This document shows positions 8,259 to 17,143 of a DNA stretch of 64,000 bases, piece after piece. The stretch is from the NCBI GenBank assembly GCA_963818775.1, contig CAWFUF010000024.1, positions 496,001 through 560,000 on the forward strand. Reading direction: 5' to 3'. The position numbers and the translations under genes are program-made. The notes beneath the pieces were generated by a model. It made no database searches. It saw only the letters and a program-made list of their open reading frames with translations, and was not told the DNA's origin. Origin of the DNA: JAMXLO01 sp963818775 (GTDB lineage: Bacteria; Pseudomonadota; Alphaproteobacteria; Acetobacterales; Acetobacteraceae). Position 1 is the stretch's first letter, and each line of letters begins with the position of its first letter.

Positions 8259-9131
8259 CTAGGCCTCCGGATCGGCGCGCTGCTTCCGGTCGGTTACGAC
8301 CTTGCCGGTGCGGCGCAACGCCAGCGCGAGCGCATCGGCCATGGTCGCCTTGGACACCACATTGAGCTCCAGACCGAGATGCACGATCGTTTGGGCGATC
8401 TGCGGACGGATGCCGCTCAGTATGCAATCGGCACCCATCAGCCGCGCAGCCGAGACCGTCTTTATCAGGTGCTGTGCCACCAACGTATCGACCGTGGGCA
8501 CGCCGGTGATGTCGATGATGGCGATCTCCGCACCCGAGGCGACGATGCGCTCCAGCAGGCTCTCCATGACGATCTGCGTGCGCGCACTATCGAGGGTGCC
8601 GATGAGCGGCAGCGCCAGGATGCCGTCCCACAGCGCGACCACGGGGGTAGACAGTTCCAGCAATTCCTGCTGCTGGCGGGTGATCACCTCCTCGCGGGTT
8701 CTCGCGTAGCACTCCATGGTATAGAGGCCCAAGTTGTCGATCAGGCGACTGGCGACCCAGGTCTCACTGGCGAGCCGGTCAGCGTCAGCGCCGAGCTCAC
8801 GACGCAATAGCGCGAATAGCGGCTCCTTCAGGGAAAAGACAAAGACAGCGGTCTCGTTCGGGCTGAAACCCTGCAACGCGCGGTCACGGGAGATGTCCTC
8901 CAGAAGCTCGCGCATCAGATGCCATTCGGCGGCCTGAATGTCCTCGAACTGCGCGGTCCCTGTGCCGCGGCGCAGCTCTTCGAGGAAGCGACGCGCCAGC
9001 CCCGCGGTATCCGCCTTCCGGGCCGCATCGGCGAGCCTCATGTCGCGCTCGTGACAAGCAAGCCACTCGGTCAGCAACCGTTGGTGGTGCTTATCGATCA
9101 GCGACCAAACTGTGTTCCGGTCGTCGTTCAT
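8259..9131 (-). CDS. rsbR: RsbR-type stressosome sensor (N-terminal helical domain + STAS)
   Basis: 290 residues. The helical N-terminal half (1-155) resembles the RsbRD_N type of sensor domain rather than a haem-binding globin; it has no clear cofactor ligand that I can name. A linker helix (REEVITRQQQELLEL) leads to a STAS domain starting at STPVVALWDG. T216 (in VDT) and T248 (in IAQTI) correspond by position to the RsbT-phosphorylated threonines T171 and T205 of B. subtilis RsbRA. It is the first gene of the rsbRSTX-kinase operon and is divergent from a response regulator gene across 126-180 bases, which should hold the operon promoter. It is the only RsbR paralogue in the window. Confidence 0.9.
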   Translation of the reverse strand: MNDDRNTVWSLIDKHHQRLLTEWLACHERDMRLADAARKADTAGLARRFLEELRRGTGTAQFEDIQAAEWHLMRELLEDISRDRALQGFSPNETAVFVFSLKEPLFALLRRELGADADRLASETWVASRLIDNLGLYTMECYARTREEVITRQQQELLELSTPVVALWDGILALPLIGTLDSARTQIVMESLLERIVASGAEIAIIDITGVPTVDTLVAQHLIKTVSAARLMGADCILSGIRPQIAQTIVHLGLELNVVSKATMADALALALRRTGKVVTDRKQRADPEA

Positions 9132-9314
9132 TCAGCCCTATGGTGTGCGTGATGTGGCAAAATAGCGGCGGATCGTGCGGCCGCTTGCGCCGAAAGTAAA
9201 TGCCACCCGAACCTTGCGTCCGTCCGCCTGACGCCATAAGGATAGGCGCTCAGGAACGTGATGATCTTGCCCGCTGCCATGAATGCGATTGCGCTCCAGG
9301 AGGCTGACGCTGGC

Positions 9315-9677
9315 ATGGGCCGTATCCTCGTGGTGGAGGATGACGGGACCTTCGGTGAGGCGTTGTGCCAGGTTTTGAGCCGCGCGGGATACGTGACCTC
9401 GCTGGCGACTGACTTCCAGACTGCGTTGGGAATTTTGGAAGCGGAACAGCCGCTGGACCTCCTGTTGGTAGACATCGTCATGCCGGACGGCATCAACGGG
9501 ATCGCGCTGTCGCGCATGGCACGAATGCGCCGGCGGGACCTCAAGGTCATCTACATCACCGGCTACAGCATTCCCGGCGTGGAGCGGGAAGCGCTGGGAC
9601 CGGTTCTGCGTAAACCTGTCGACAACCAGCAGTTGATCGAGGAAATCGCGCGGGTGCTGACGGAGAAGACCGCCTAA
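9315..9677 (+). CDS. single-domain CheY-like response regulator
   Basis: A stand-alone receiver domain of about 120 residues (GRILVVEDDGTFGE; phosphoacceptor aspartate in LLLVDIVMPDG; YITGY; LRKPVDNQQL). There is no output domain, so it acts as a phosphate shuttle or docks on a partner. The ATG at 9315 has AGGAGG 11 bases upstream; an upstream in-frame ATG at 9258 (AGGA close by) would add 19 residues. It is divergent from rsbR and its stop overlaps the stop of hyuB on the other strand (CTAA). Its position next to the stressosome operon suggests it receives phosphate from the two hybrid kinases; this is inference. Confidence 0.85.
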   Translation: MGRILVVEDDGTFGEALCQVLSRAGYVTSLATDFQTALGILEAEQPLDLLLVDIVMPDGINGIALSRMARMRRRDLKVIYITGYSIPGVEREALGPVLRKPVDNQQLIEEIARVLTEKTA

Positions 9678-11443
9678 GCCGGGCTTTCCCAAGCCACGTC
9701 GGGCAGCCTGCCGCGCGTGATCCTGAGCTTCGTGCGCAGCGTCTCGGTTGCCGCACCGTCGATCTCCGGCGGGTCACCGTGTGCCACCACGCCGTAGTCA
9801 CGCGCCGCACCCTCAATCGTCACCAGTCCGTCGCGCAGGTCCTTGGCGACGAACGCAAGGTCACGCTCGAGTGCGTCGCCCCAGCCGCCGGCGCCAGGCA
9901 GTTCATGACGGAACAACTGGCCTCGGCGCAGTGTCATCGTCAACTTCGCGTGCAGTTTCTGCTCGGTCGGCAGCCCGGGATCCAGCATGTTGCGCCCCGC
10001 CGCGCCGGGACCGCCGCCATACAAACCATACGGCCGATGCGTTTGCCGATCGGCGCGCACCTGCAGAACCCCCTCATCCGCCAGCATCCGCCAGGTCTTT
10101 CGCTGCGACATGCCGCCGCGGAACTTTCCCGCGCCGCCGGTGTCGGGTACGAATTCGTAGTCCAGCACTTCGAGCGGGTTCTCCGCCTCGATCACCTCCA
10201 CAGAGAAACTCGCCATGTTGGCGAACATCGACGTGTTGCCGTCCAGCCCATCCGCCCATGGCCGGCCGCCCCAGGCGCCGGACAGGAAATCGACGTAGAT
10301 GAATGGCCGCAGTGCTGCGTCGTAGCCGCCGATGGTGATGCCGGTGTTGCCGCCCTCGCTCGCTGCGATCACACGCTCCGGATACAACTTCGCCAGCGCA
10401 CCGAAGCAGCAGTCGACGCCGCGGAAGCCCGTCAGTCCGCGCGCGGCACACGCCGCAGGCAGCTTGCCATGCGTGATCGTGCCGGGCGGTGCGATCACCT
10501 TGATCGGACGGAACACGCCGTCATTGTTCGGCATGTTGATCGACAGCACAGATTTCACCGCGGTGAAGCTCATCGCGGCGGTGTAGCTCCAGGTGTTGTT
10601 GATCGCGCCCTTCACCTGTGGTGCGCTGCCGGTCCAGTCCACCTCCATCGCATCGCCGTGCTTGCGCACGGTGCAGACCAGAGGGATCGGCTTTCCGACA
10701 TCGATCTGGTCGTCGTCGATCCAGTCGGTAAAGGTCGCCTCGCCATCCGGCAGTTCGGACAGGCAGTGCCGCGTCAACCGCTCGGAATAGTCCATCGTGG
10801 CGTTCATCAAAGTAACGACAAAGTCGGCGCCGTAGCGTGCCACCAGATCGGTCATGCCGCGCGCGGCGATCTCGCACGCAGCGAGCTGGCTGCGAATGTC
10901 TCCCAGCACGCGTCCGGGCAGACGCACGTTGCGGTCGATCATACGGAGCAAGGTGGTGTTCGGCTTGCCGCGCTCGTACAGTTTCAGCGGCGGGATGCGC
11001 AGGCCCTCGGCATAGATCTCGGTGCTGTCCGACGCATTTGAACCCGGCACGCGCCCGCCGACATCGGTGTGGTGACAGATCGTCGCGGCATAAGCGACCG
11101 GCTTGCCGTTCGCGAACAGCGGCTTGAAGATGAAGATGTCCGGCAGGTGCATACCGCCATCGTACGGGTCGTTGTTGATGAGGATGTCACCCTCGGCGAT
11201 GTCGTCACCGAAATGCCGCAGCACCGCCTGAAGTGCGACCGGGATGGAACAGAGGTGCCCCGGCAAAGCAAGACCCTGAGCCGCCAACCGGCCCTTCGCG
11301 TCGCATAGCGCCGCGCTATAGTCCATGATGTTCTTCAACACCCCCGAATACGCGGTGCGGTAGATCGTCAGCACCATTTCGTCGCCGAGGGCGGCGATGG
11401 AGTTGCGGAACAGCTCTTCGGTGATGGGATCGGGGCTGGACAT
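9674..11443 (-). CDS. hyuB: hydantoinase B family protein (HyuB-like)
   Basis: 589 residues from ATG 11443 (nine bases further up another in-frame ATG exists). The start PDPITEELFRNSIAALGDE and the motifs NDPYDGGMHLPD, CHHTDVGGRVPG and GEGDILINN-like text are the family signature, and the length matches Hydantoinase_B (about 580). With the HyuA-like subunit it would form an ATP-dependent N-methylhydantoinase, oxoprolinase or acetophenone carboxylase-type enzyme. Long in-frame sequence upstream of the ATG is not conserved in style and overlaps the divergent prpF-like gene, so it was excluded. The C-terminal region FRHELPGAGGWGD is typical. Confidence 0.9.
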   Translation of the reverse strand: MSSPDPITEELFRNSIAALGDEMVLTIYRTAYSGVLKNIMDYSAALCDAKGRLAAQGLALPGHLCSIPVALQAVLRHFGDDIAEGDILINNDPYDGGMHLPDIFIFKPLFANGKPVAYAATICHHTDVGGRVPGSNASDSTEIYAEGLRIPPLKLYERGKPNTTLLRMIDRNVRLPGRVLGDIRSQLAACEIAARGMTDLVARYGADFVVTLMNATMDYSERLTRHCLSELPDGEATFTDWIDDDQIDVGKPIPLVCTVRKHGDAMEVDWTGSAPQVKGAINNTWSYTAAMSFTAVKSVLSINMPNNDGVFRPIKVIAPPGTITHGKLPAACAARGLTGFRGVDCCFGALAKLYPERVIAASEGGNTGITIGGYDAALRPFIYVDFLSGAWGGRPWADGLDGNTSMFANMASFSVEVIEAENPLEVLDYEFVPDTGGAGKFRGGMSQRKTWRMLADEGVLQVRADRQTHRPYGLYGGGPGAAGRNMLDPGLPTEQKLHAKLTMTLRRGQLFRHELPGAGGWGDALERDLAFVAKDLRDGLVTIEGAARDYGVVAHGDPPEIDGAATETLRTKLRITRGRLPDVAWESPA

Positions 11444-11557
11444 GCGTGGCATCGGACCACCGATGGCAACGCCTGACAACCGACGGGCCGCCCGCTCCAC
11501 TCGACTTGGATGCGTCATCGCGGTAGCTGATGGCCCGGAACAATCCGGGGTAGGCTC

Positions 11558-12779
11558 ATGCAGAAAGCTCCGCTCGATCCGCCGCCACTGCTGCGCGATG
11601 GATGCGTCGAGTTCCCGGTGCATCATGTGCGCGGCGGTACATCGACCGGCCTGGTGATCTCGGAACATTGGGCGCCGCGCGAGCAGCCCCTGCGCGAGGA
11701 GTTGCTGCGTCATCTGATGGGCCTGCCGCTCGAAGGCACGCGTGCCGGCAACAAGCAGATCACCGGGTTGGGCCGGATCGTTCCCACCGGCAACAAGGTG
11801 TTCTTTGCGCGGCTCGAGGCCGACGGGAATAAGCGACGGATCGTCAGCACTTTTGCACAGCTTGCGGCCGACAAGGCGGCGATCGACTGGAGTGTGAACT
11901 GCGGCAACATGACCGCCGCACTGCCGCTCTGGGCGCTGGATACCGGGCAAGTCGCGCCCGTGGTCGCCGGCGATGCGTTCGAGATCGACATCTTCAACAC
12001 CAACACCGGCGTGACCGCCGGCTCCCGCATGAGGGTCGGGTCCGACGGTCAGATTCATCGCCGCGGAAATTCCTGGTGTAGACGGAGCGTTTCCCGGGGT
12101 GGACCTGTTCCTCGCGAACCCGGTCGGCGCCAAGACGGGACGCCTGCTGCCGACAGGTCGACCAGTGGATGACATCGCCGGTTATGCAGTCTCCTGCGTC
12201 GATGTGGCCGTGCCGATGGTGATCGCGCGCGCCTCCGACTTCGGCAGGACGGCGCATGAGACGGTGGAGGAACTGGAGGCAGATCGCGACCTGATGGCGG
12301 CGCTGCGTACAGTGTGGGTCGAGGCGGGACTGCGCATGGCGCTCAAGGGCGCGGGCGGGCGGCCTATGACAGCCGACGAACTCGCACAGAGTGAGACGAT
12401 CCCGAAGGTGTGCATCGTGGGGCCGCCACAGAATGCGGGCCACATTGCGGTGCGCTACTTCACGCCGCAGACGGCACATCGGTCGATGGCGGTATCCGGC
12501 GGTTGCTGCCTCGCGGCGGCGGCGCTGATCCCCGGTTCGGTCGCACACGGGATCGCGGCGGGACTTCCATCGGTCGGTGCCGCGTTCACCGAGGTCGATG
12601 TAGGGATCGAGAACCCGGCCGGTGTGCTGGAAGCGACCATCGAGGCGAGGCTTGCGCCATCAGGTCTGGAGGTGCGGAAGGCGGCGTATCGACGCAGTAC
12701 CCAGATCCTGCTGCGGGGACATGTGCCGCTGTACCGCGCATCCGATGCGTTGCGAGGTGTGCTGGAAGCGGCGTTCTGA
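11558..12779 (+). pseudogene. prpF: PrpF-family isomerase gene, broken by a single-base frameshift
   Basis: Two adjoining frames together encode one PrpF-type protein (2-methylaconitate cis-trans isomerase / methylitaconate isomerase family). The first half reads VHHVRGGTSTGLV, TGLGRIVPTGNKV and SVNCGNMTAALP, with the catalytic-type cysteine in NCGNMT. The second half continues with LFLANPVGAKTGRLLPTG and MAVSGGCCLAAAALIPG, the second half-site. The frame changes near 12053-12062: after GQIH, dropping one base gives a smooth AAEIPGVDGAFPGVDLF. Everything else is intact, so this is either a recent inactivation or a sequencing error. A start at 12099 for the second half alone would lack the N-terminal domain. 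It is divergent from hyuB. Confidence 0.85.
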
Positions 12780-12787
12780 GCCTTCTG

Positions 12788-14005
12788 TCAGGCCAAACCG
12801 GCGACGGCCAACACCGTTGCAAGGCCGGCAGCCATGCCACGAATGGACGGCTCCGGTGTCACGTCGATCCATTCCTCGAGTGAGTGCGCTCGACCGCCTG
12901 TGCCGCCGGAGCCGATCTTGATCGCGGGGATGCCGAGGCTCATCGGAATGTTCGCGTCGGTCGAGGAGGTTTCAAACCTCGGCTGAAACCCATGCGCGCT
13001 GATCGCCGCGTGCGCGAGGCGGACCAGGTCGCTGGTCTCGTCAGTACGGCCGGCCGGGCGGTCGCCGATCTTGGCAATGTCCGTCGTCACTGCTCCGTTC
13101 CGCGTCGAGCGTGCCGTGTTCTCGGCCGCGACCGACTTTGCCACCAGATTGAGGAAGGTCGCCTCCAGCCGGGCCAGTTCGACGGGTGACTCCGATCGCA
13201 GATCGAAATCCGTCCACACGTGGTTGGGGATCGAGTTGATCGACGTTCCGCCGCCGGTGACCGAGGCGCTGTAGGTGGTCTTGGGGCTGGCAGGCACCGT
13301 GACGCGTCCAAGCCGGGCGATCGCGTCGGCCATGGCGAACATCGGGTTCACCAGGCCGAACGCGCCGTAGCTGTGGCCGCCGGGGCCCCTGAAGGTGACG
13401 CGATAGCGCTTCGAGCCGACGGCGCCGGTGGCGATATGGGAAATGTCCGGACTGTCCACCGTGATGAAGGCGCTGATGCGGTCCTTGTAGGGGCCGTTCT
13501 GGAACAGGTGCCGCATGCCGCGCAGATCGCCTGGCCCCTCCTCGCCGACATCGGCGACGATCAGCAGGCCGGCGCGGGTGCGCACAGCGGCGGCATCCAT
13601 CGCGCGAAGCCAGGCGAGCAGCACCGCCAGCGACCGCGTGTCGTCCCCCACGCCCGGGGCATACAGCTTCGCGCCGTCCCGCCGCACGGTCACGTCGGTG
13701 CCGGCCGGGAACACGGTGTCCAGGTGGGCAGCAACACAGATCAGTGGGGCATTGCCCACTCCCGGGCGCATTCCGGTGACATTTCCTTCGGCGTCGATTT
13801 CCAGGTTCTGGAGACCATGTATCTTGGCCATCGCAAGGAAAGCGCGGGCGCGGGTCTCCTCCTCGAACGGCGGAGCAGCGATCTGGGTCAGCGTGACGAT
13901 GTCCTCAACCGTCCGGTCGTGCTCGGCGGTGAGGGTAGCGACGGCCTTGCGATAGGTCTCGCTCGCCATGACCTCGTGGATAATCGACATGGCCCGAGCG
14001 GTCAT
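12788..14005 (-). CDS. M20-family metallopeptidase (peptidase T-like)
   Basis: About 405 residues. Zinc-site motifs of M20 are visible: AAHLDTVFP (His and first Asp), GVGDDTRSL (bridging Asp), DVGEEGPGDLRG (Glu pair) and TVDSPD, with the dimerisation domain around SVTGGGTSINSIP. Family members remove amino acids from small peptides or deacylate amino acids in the cytosol. The start is uncertain among ATGs at 14005, 13990 and 13969; longer frames run across the divergent thioesterase gene and were rejected. It converges on the prpF-like gene with 8 bases between the stops. Confidence 0.85.
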   Translation of the reverse strand: MTARAMSIIHEVMASETYRKAVATLTAEHDRTVEDIVTLTQIAAPPFEEETRARAFLAMAKIHGLQNLEIDAEGNVTGMRPGVGNAPLICVAAHLDTVFPAGTDVTVRRDGAKLYAPGVGDDTRSLAVLLAWLRAMDAAAVRTRAGLLIVADVGEEGPGDLRGMRHLFQNGPYKDRISAFITVDSPDISHIATGAVGSKRYRVTFRGPGGHSYGAFGLVNPMFAMADAIARLGRVTVPASPKTTYSASVTGGGTSINSIPNHVWTDFDLRSESPVELARLEATFLNLVAKSVAAENTARSTRNGAVTTDIAKIGDRPAGRTDETSDLVRLAHAAISAHGFQPRFETSSTDANIPMSLGIPAIKIGSGGTGGRAHSLEEWIDVTPEPSIRGMAAGLATVLAVAGLA

Positions 14006-14075
14006 GGCATTGGTTCCCTTCGGCAAGCGCCGGTATTGGCCGAGGCCGGCGCCGCCTGCAAGAGAGGCAACCCGC

Positions 14076-14471
14076 ATGGATCTGGTCAGCCGACTGCAAC
14101 GGGATCTGCCGCCGCTGCCGCGGTGGATGGGGATCACCATCACCGTAGCCGAACCTGACCGGGTGGTCGCCGAAATTACGGTGCGCGAGGAACTGTGTAC
14201 ATCCGGCGACATCATGCATGGCGGCGCGATCATGGCGTTCGCCGACACGGTCGGCGCGCTTGGGACAGTCGTGAACCTGCGCGAAGGGCAGGGGACCACG
14301 ACGGTGGAGAGCAAGACGAATTTCTTCGCCGGGTCGTCGGTCGGGACGCGACTGATAGCAGAGGCGACCCCACTGCATCGCGGAAGGCGGACCCAGGTCT
14401 GGGAGACGCGGATCACCAATGAGCAGGGCAGGCTGGTGGCGAAGGTAACCCAGACGCAGATGGTGCTGTAG
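14076..14471 (+). CDS. PaaI-family hot-dog-fold thioesterase
   Basis: 131 residues. The family core is clear: ELCTSGDIMHGGAIMAFADT (HGG with the catalytic-type Asp) then TTVESKTNFFAG. Such enzymes hydrolyse aromatic or acyl-CoA thioesters and protect the free CoA pool during aromatic degradation. A strong AGAGAGG ribosome site nine bases before ATG 14076 fixes the start; the in-frame sequence upstream belongs to the divergent peptidase region. The gene fits the acyl-CoA and aromatic catabolism theme of the next 14 kb. Confidence 0.9.
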   Translation: MDLVSRLQRDLPPLPRWMGITITVAEPDRVVAEITVREELCTSGDIMHGGAIMAFADTVGALGTVVNLREGQGTTTVESKTNFFAGSSVGTRLIAEATPLHRGRRTQVWETRITNEQGRLVAKVTQTQMVL

Positions 14472-14588
14472 GATCGCAAGAGAGAGAGCGGGGTATTCGT
14501 CGCGGGGGTTCCCCACGAGGCGCGTGGGCGATCTTTCCTTTCGGCCTGCCGAAGGCTAGCGTTCACCAATAATGCGATGGAGGGAATG

Positions 14589-15677
14589 ATGAAGGCAGCC
14601 GTTTTCCACGAGCCGAACCAGCCGCTCACCATCGAGAACGTGGAGCATGCGCCGTTGAAGCGCCGCGAGGTGCTGGTGCGCACGGCCTATGCCGGCCTCT
14701 GTCATTCTGACCTGCATTTCATCGAGGGCCTGTATCCGTTCCCCACCCCTTGCGTGCTGGGTCACGAGGCGGCCGGCGTGATCGAGGCAGTCGGCGATGA
14801 CGTCACCTACGTCAAGCCGGGTGATCACGTAATCACCTGTCTGTCCGTGTTCTGCGGCGAATGCCCGCAATGCATGACCGGTCATCCCAACCTCTGTGAG
14901 AACACCGAGGTCAAGCTGCTGCCGGGTGCCGCGCGTCGTCTGACGTGGAAAGGCGAAGTGCTGAACCAGGCAATGAACCTCTCGGCTTTCGCCGAATTCA
15001 TGCTGGTGCACGAGCACGCCGTGGTGAAAGTGCGCGATGACGTACCGCTGGACCGCTGCGCGCTGGTGGGCTGCGGCGTGATGACCGGGGTCGGCGCGGT
15101 GTTCCATGCCGCGAAGGTTGAGCCTGGCTCTACAGTCGCGGTGATCGGCTGTGGCGGCATCGGGCTGTCCGCAGTGAACGGTGCTGCGATGGCGGGTGCC
15201 TCGCGCATCATCGCGATCGACACCGTGGCATCGAAGCTGGATGTCGCGCGGCAGATGGGCGCCACCGACACGATCAACGCGTCGAATGCCGATCCGGTGG
15301 AGATGGTGAAGGACATGACGGGCGGCGGTGTGCCGTATTCTTTCGAGGCGATCGGCACCAAGACCACAGCCGAGCAGTCATTCGCGATGTTGCGGCCGGG
15401 CGGCACGGCGACGATCATCGGCATGATCCCGCTGGGTACCAAGATCGAGCTGCACGGAGCCGATTTCCTGCGTGACCGCAAAATCCAGGGAACCTCGATG
15501 GGCGGCAACCAATTCCGTGTCGATATGCCGCGGCTGCTGGAGCTGTATGTGCAGGGCAAACTGAAGCTGGATCACATGATTTCCGGCCACATCAAGCTGG
15601 GCGAGATCAACGAGGGCTTCGCGCGGATGAAGCAGGGCACTCTAGTGCGACAGTTGATCGATTTCTCAGTTGGGTGA
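14589..15677 (+). CDS. zinc-dependent alcohol dehydrogenase (MDR superfamily)
   Basis: About 362 residues. The catalytic zinc ligands are in GLCHSDLHF and LGHEAAGV, the structural zinc cysteines in CGECPQCMTGHPNLC, and the dinucleotide fold in VAVIGCGGIGLSAV. It resembles class III-like or Rxyl-type alcohol dehydrogenases that oxidise primary alcohols with NAD. ATG 14589 follows GGAGGG at a short distance; ATGs at 14577 and 14586 are in frame. Medium-chain or aromatic alcohols would be sensible substrates next to a CYP153-like hydroxylase gene 9 kb away, but that link is inference only. Confidence 0.9.
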   Translation: MKAAVFHEPNQPLTIENVEHAPLKRREVLVRTAYAGLCHSDLHFIEGLYPFPTPCVLGHEAAGVIEAVGDDVTYVKPGDHVITCLSVFCGECPQCMTGHPNLCENTEVKLLPGAARRLTWKGEVLNQAMNLSAFAEFMLVHEHAVVKVRDDVPLDRCALVGCGVMTGVGAVFHAAKVEPGSTVAVIGCGGIGLSAVNGAAMAGASRIIAIDTVASKLDVARQMGATDTINASNADPVEMVKDMTGGGVPYSFEAIGTKTTAEQSFAMLRPGGTATIIGMIPLGTKIELHGADFLRDRKIQGTSMGGNQFRVDMPRLLELYVQGKLKLDHMISGHIKLGEINEGFARMKQGTLVRQLIDFSVG

Positions 15678-15778
15678 GTCCCACTCGCTTGCCCACCCCA
15701 ATAGTGGGCAAGTTTGTGGTTGACGCCTGAGCCGTCGCGTCGCTGACTTCCCGGTGAGACGTTCCGGGAGGTCGTCCT

Positions 15779-17143
15779 ATGAGCGAAACGCTCCTGCGAG
15801 ACATCGCCGAGTTCTGCCGTGGCGCCCGCATGGCGGAATCCACGTTCGGCCGGCTGGCGGTGAACGACGGCAAGCTGGTCGGCCGGCTGCGGCTCGGCGG
15901 CCGCGTCACCACCGATACGGTGGATCGCGTGCGCGCCTTCATCGCCCGCGAGCCGCATCGCGTCGTGAACGGAGCGCCCGCCCCCTTCCCACGGCCCACA
16001 CCCGAGGCCACTGGCACTGCCCACAACTTCCGCTTCTACGACAACCGGCAGAAGTACCTCCTGTTCGTCACTACCTGCGGCGAGAAGTGGGTCATCGCCC
16101 AACGCGTCGGCATGGAGCTGGGCAACATCCATCCGCGTCCACCGTCGCTGAGGCTGTTCGACGCCGGCATGGGTGACGGCACCGTGCTCGCCCGCACCAT
16201 GCGGGCCATGCACAACCGCTTCCCCACCATGCCGTTCTATATCGTCGGCAAAGAGATCAGCCTCGAGGACGTGCGCCTTGTGCTGGAAAAGATGCCCGAC
16301 CGCCTGTTCGAGCATCCCGCCACCGTGCTGGTGATGACCAATATGTACTATTCGGAGGCGCCGTGGCTGAAGCCGAATTCGGTCAATGCCGCCACCAGCC
16401 TCGTTTGGCACGAGCTCGCGCTGACCGGCAACACCGCGCACGAGTTCGAGACTCAGATCACTGAGCTCGGGCCGTTCCTGGCTGACAACTGGCGCGCCCG
16501 CATGAGTCGCTCCTCCGGCAATCCGGTGTACGAAAAGCCAGTGGTGCTGGTGATCTACCGCGAGGACCACCGGTTCCTGCTCGATCAGGTGCGGCCGCGC
16601 CGCGGTTTTACCGACGCCGAATACGACCTCGTCATCGCATCGCAGCCCTATCGTGCCCGCGCACCGCTCGAGTTCAAGGCGCGGCGCGTGGTGGCGCCGC
16701 TGGCGCGCGCACTGGCGCCTGGCGGGAGGCTGATCGCCATCCATTCGCACGGCAACGATCCGGGGCTGGAGATTATTCAGCGCATCTGGCCTGGCGAGAA
16801 TCCGTTCACCACCGATCGCCACGCTTTACTGCGCGCGACCAAGGCCGAACTCGGTAGCGCCGGGCGGGATCTGAATTTCGGCGCTTATGCCGATGCGCGC
16901 TCGCTGTTCCGCTACGACATGCACACTCTGCCAAGCGAGATCAGCGAGACGATCGGCACATCAACGTTGTTCGCCGCATGGAATGCCGCGGTCTACGTCG
17001 CGCAGATCGAGGATGAGCGGCTGTCCGAAGCGATCAGCAGCGGCGCCTATCTCGACGCCACCAAGGCAGTGCTGCAGGACCACGGCGGTCTGTGGTTCTG
17101 GGACGAGTCCTACGTAATCTCGCGCAAGCGGGATTCCGGCTGA
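15779..17143 (+). CDS. SAM-dependent methyltransferase-like protein
   Basis: 454 residues. A Rossmann methyltransferase core can be seen: motif I as LFDAGMGDGTVLART near 125-140 and a post-core motif YDLVIASQPYRAR near 283-295, followed by LAPGGRLIAIHSHG, the usual strand 5/6 region. The first 80 and last 90 residues are not recognisable. GGGAGG lies 8 bases before the ATG. The stop overlaps the start of the MetF-like gene (TGATG), so the two are translated together, suggesting joint handling of a methyl group. Substrate unknown. Confidence 0.75.
   Translation: MSETLLRDIAEFCRGARMAESTFGRLAVNDGKLVGRLRLGGRVTTDTVDRVRAFIAREPHRVVNGAPAPFPRPTPEATGTAHNFRFYDNRQKYLLFVTTCGEKWVIAQRVGMELGNIHPRPPSLRLFDAGMGDGTVLARTMRAMHNRFPTMPFYIVGKEISLEDVRLVLEKMPDRLFEHPATVLVMTNMYYSEAPWLKPNSVNAATSLVWHELALTGNTAHEFETQITELGPFLADNWRARMSRSSGNPVYEKPVVLVIYREDHRFLLDQVRPRRGFTDAEYDLVIASQPYRARAPLEFKARRVVAPLARALAPGGRLIAIHSHGNDPGLEIIQRIWPGENPFTTDRHALLRATKAELGSAGRDLNFGAYADARSLFRYDMHTLPSEISETIGTSTLFAAWNAAVYVAQIEDERLSEAISSGAYLDATKAVLQDHGGLWFWDESYVISRKRDSG

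Noticed and set aside
8259..9131. Haem-globin sensor domain in RsbR
   Set aside because: The N-terminal half does not show a convincing proximal-histidine pattern of the globin-type RsbR; it is closer to the RsbRD_N style.
9779..11041. 420-codon plus-strand open frame opposite hyuB
   Set aside because: Antisense to a conserved gene; no motif.
12099..12779. Second half of the PrpF-like gene as an independent protein
   Set aside because: Continuous similarity across the frameshift and lack of the N-terminal half-site show that it is part of one broken gene.
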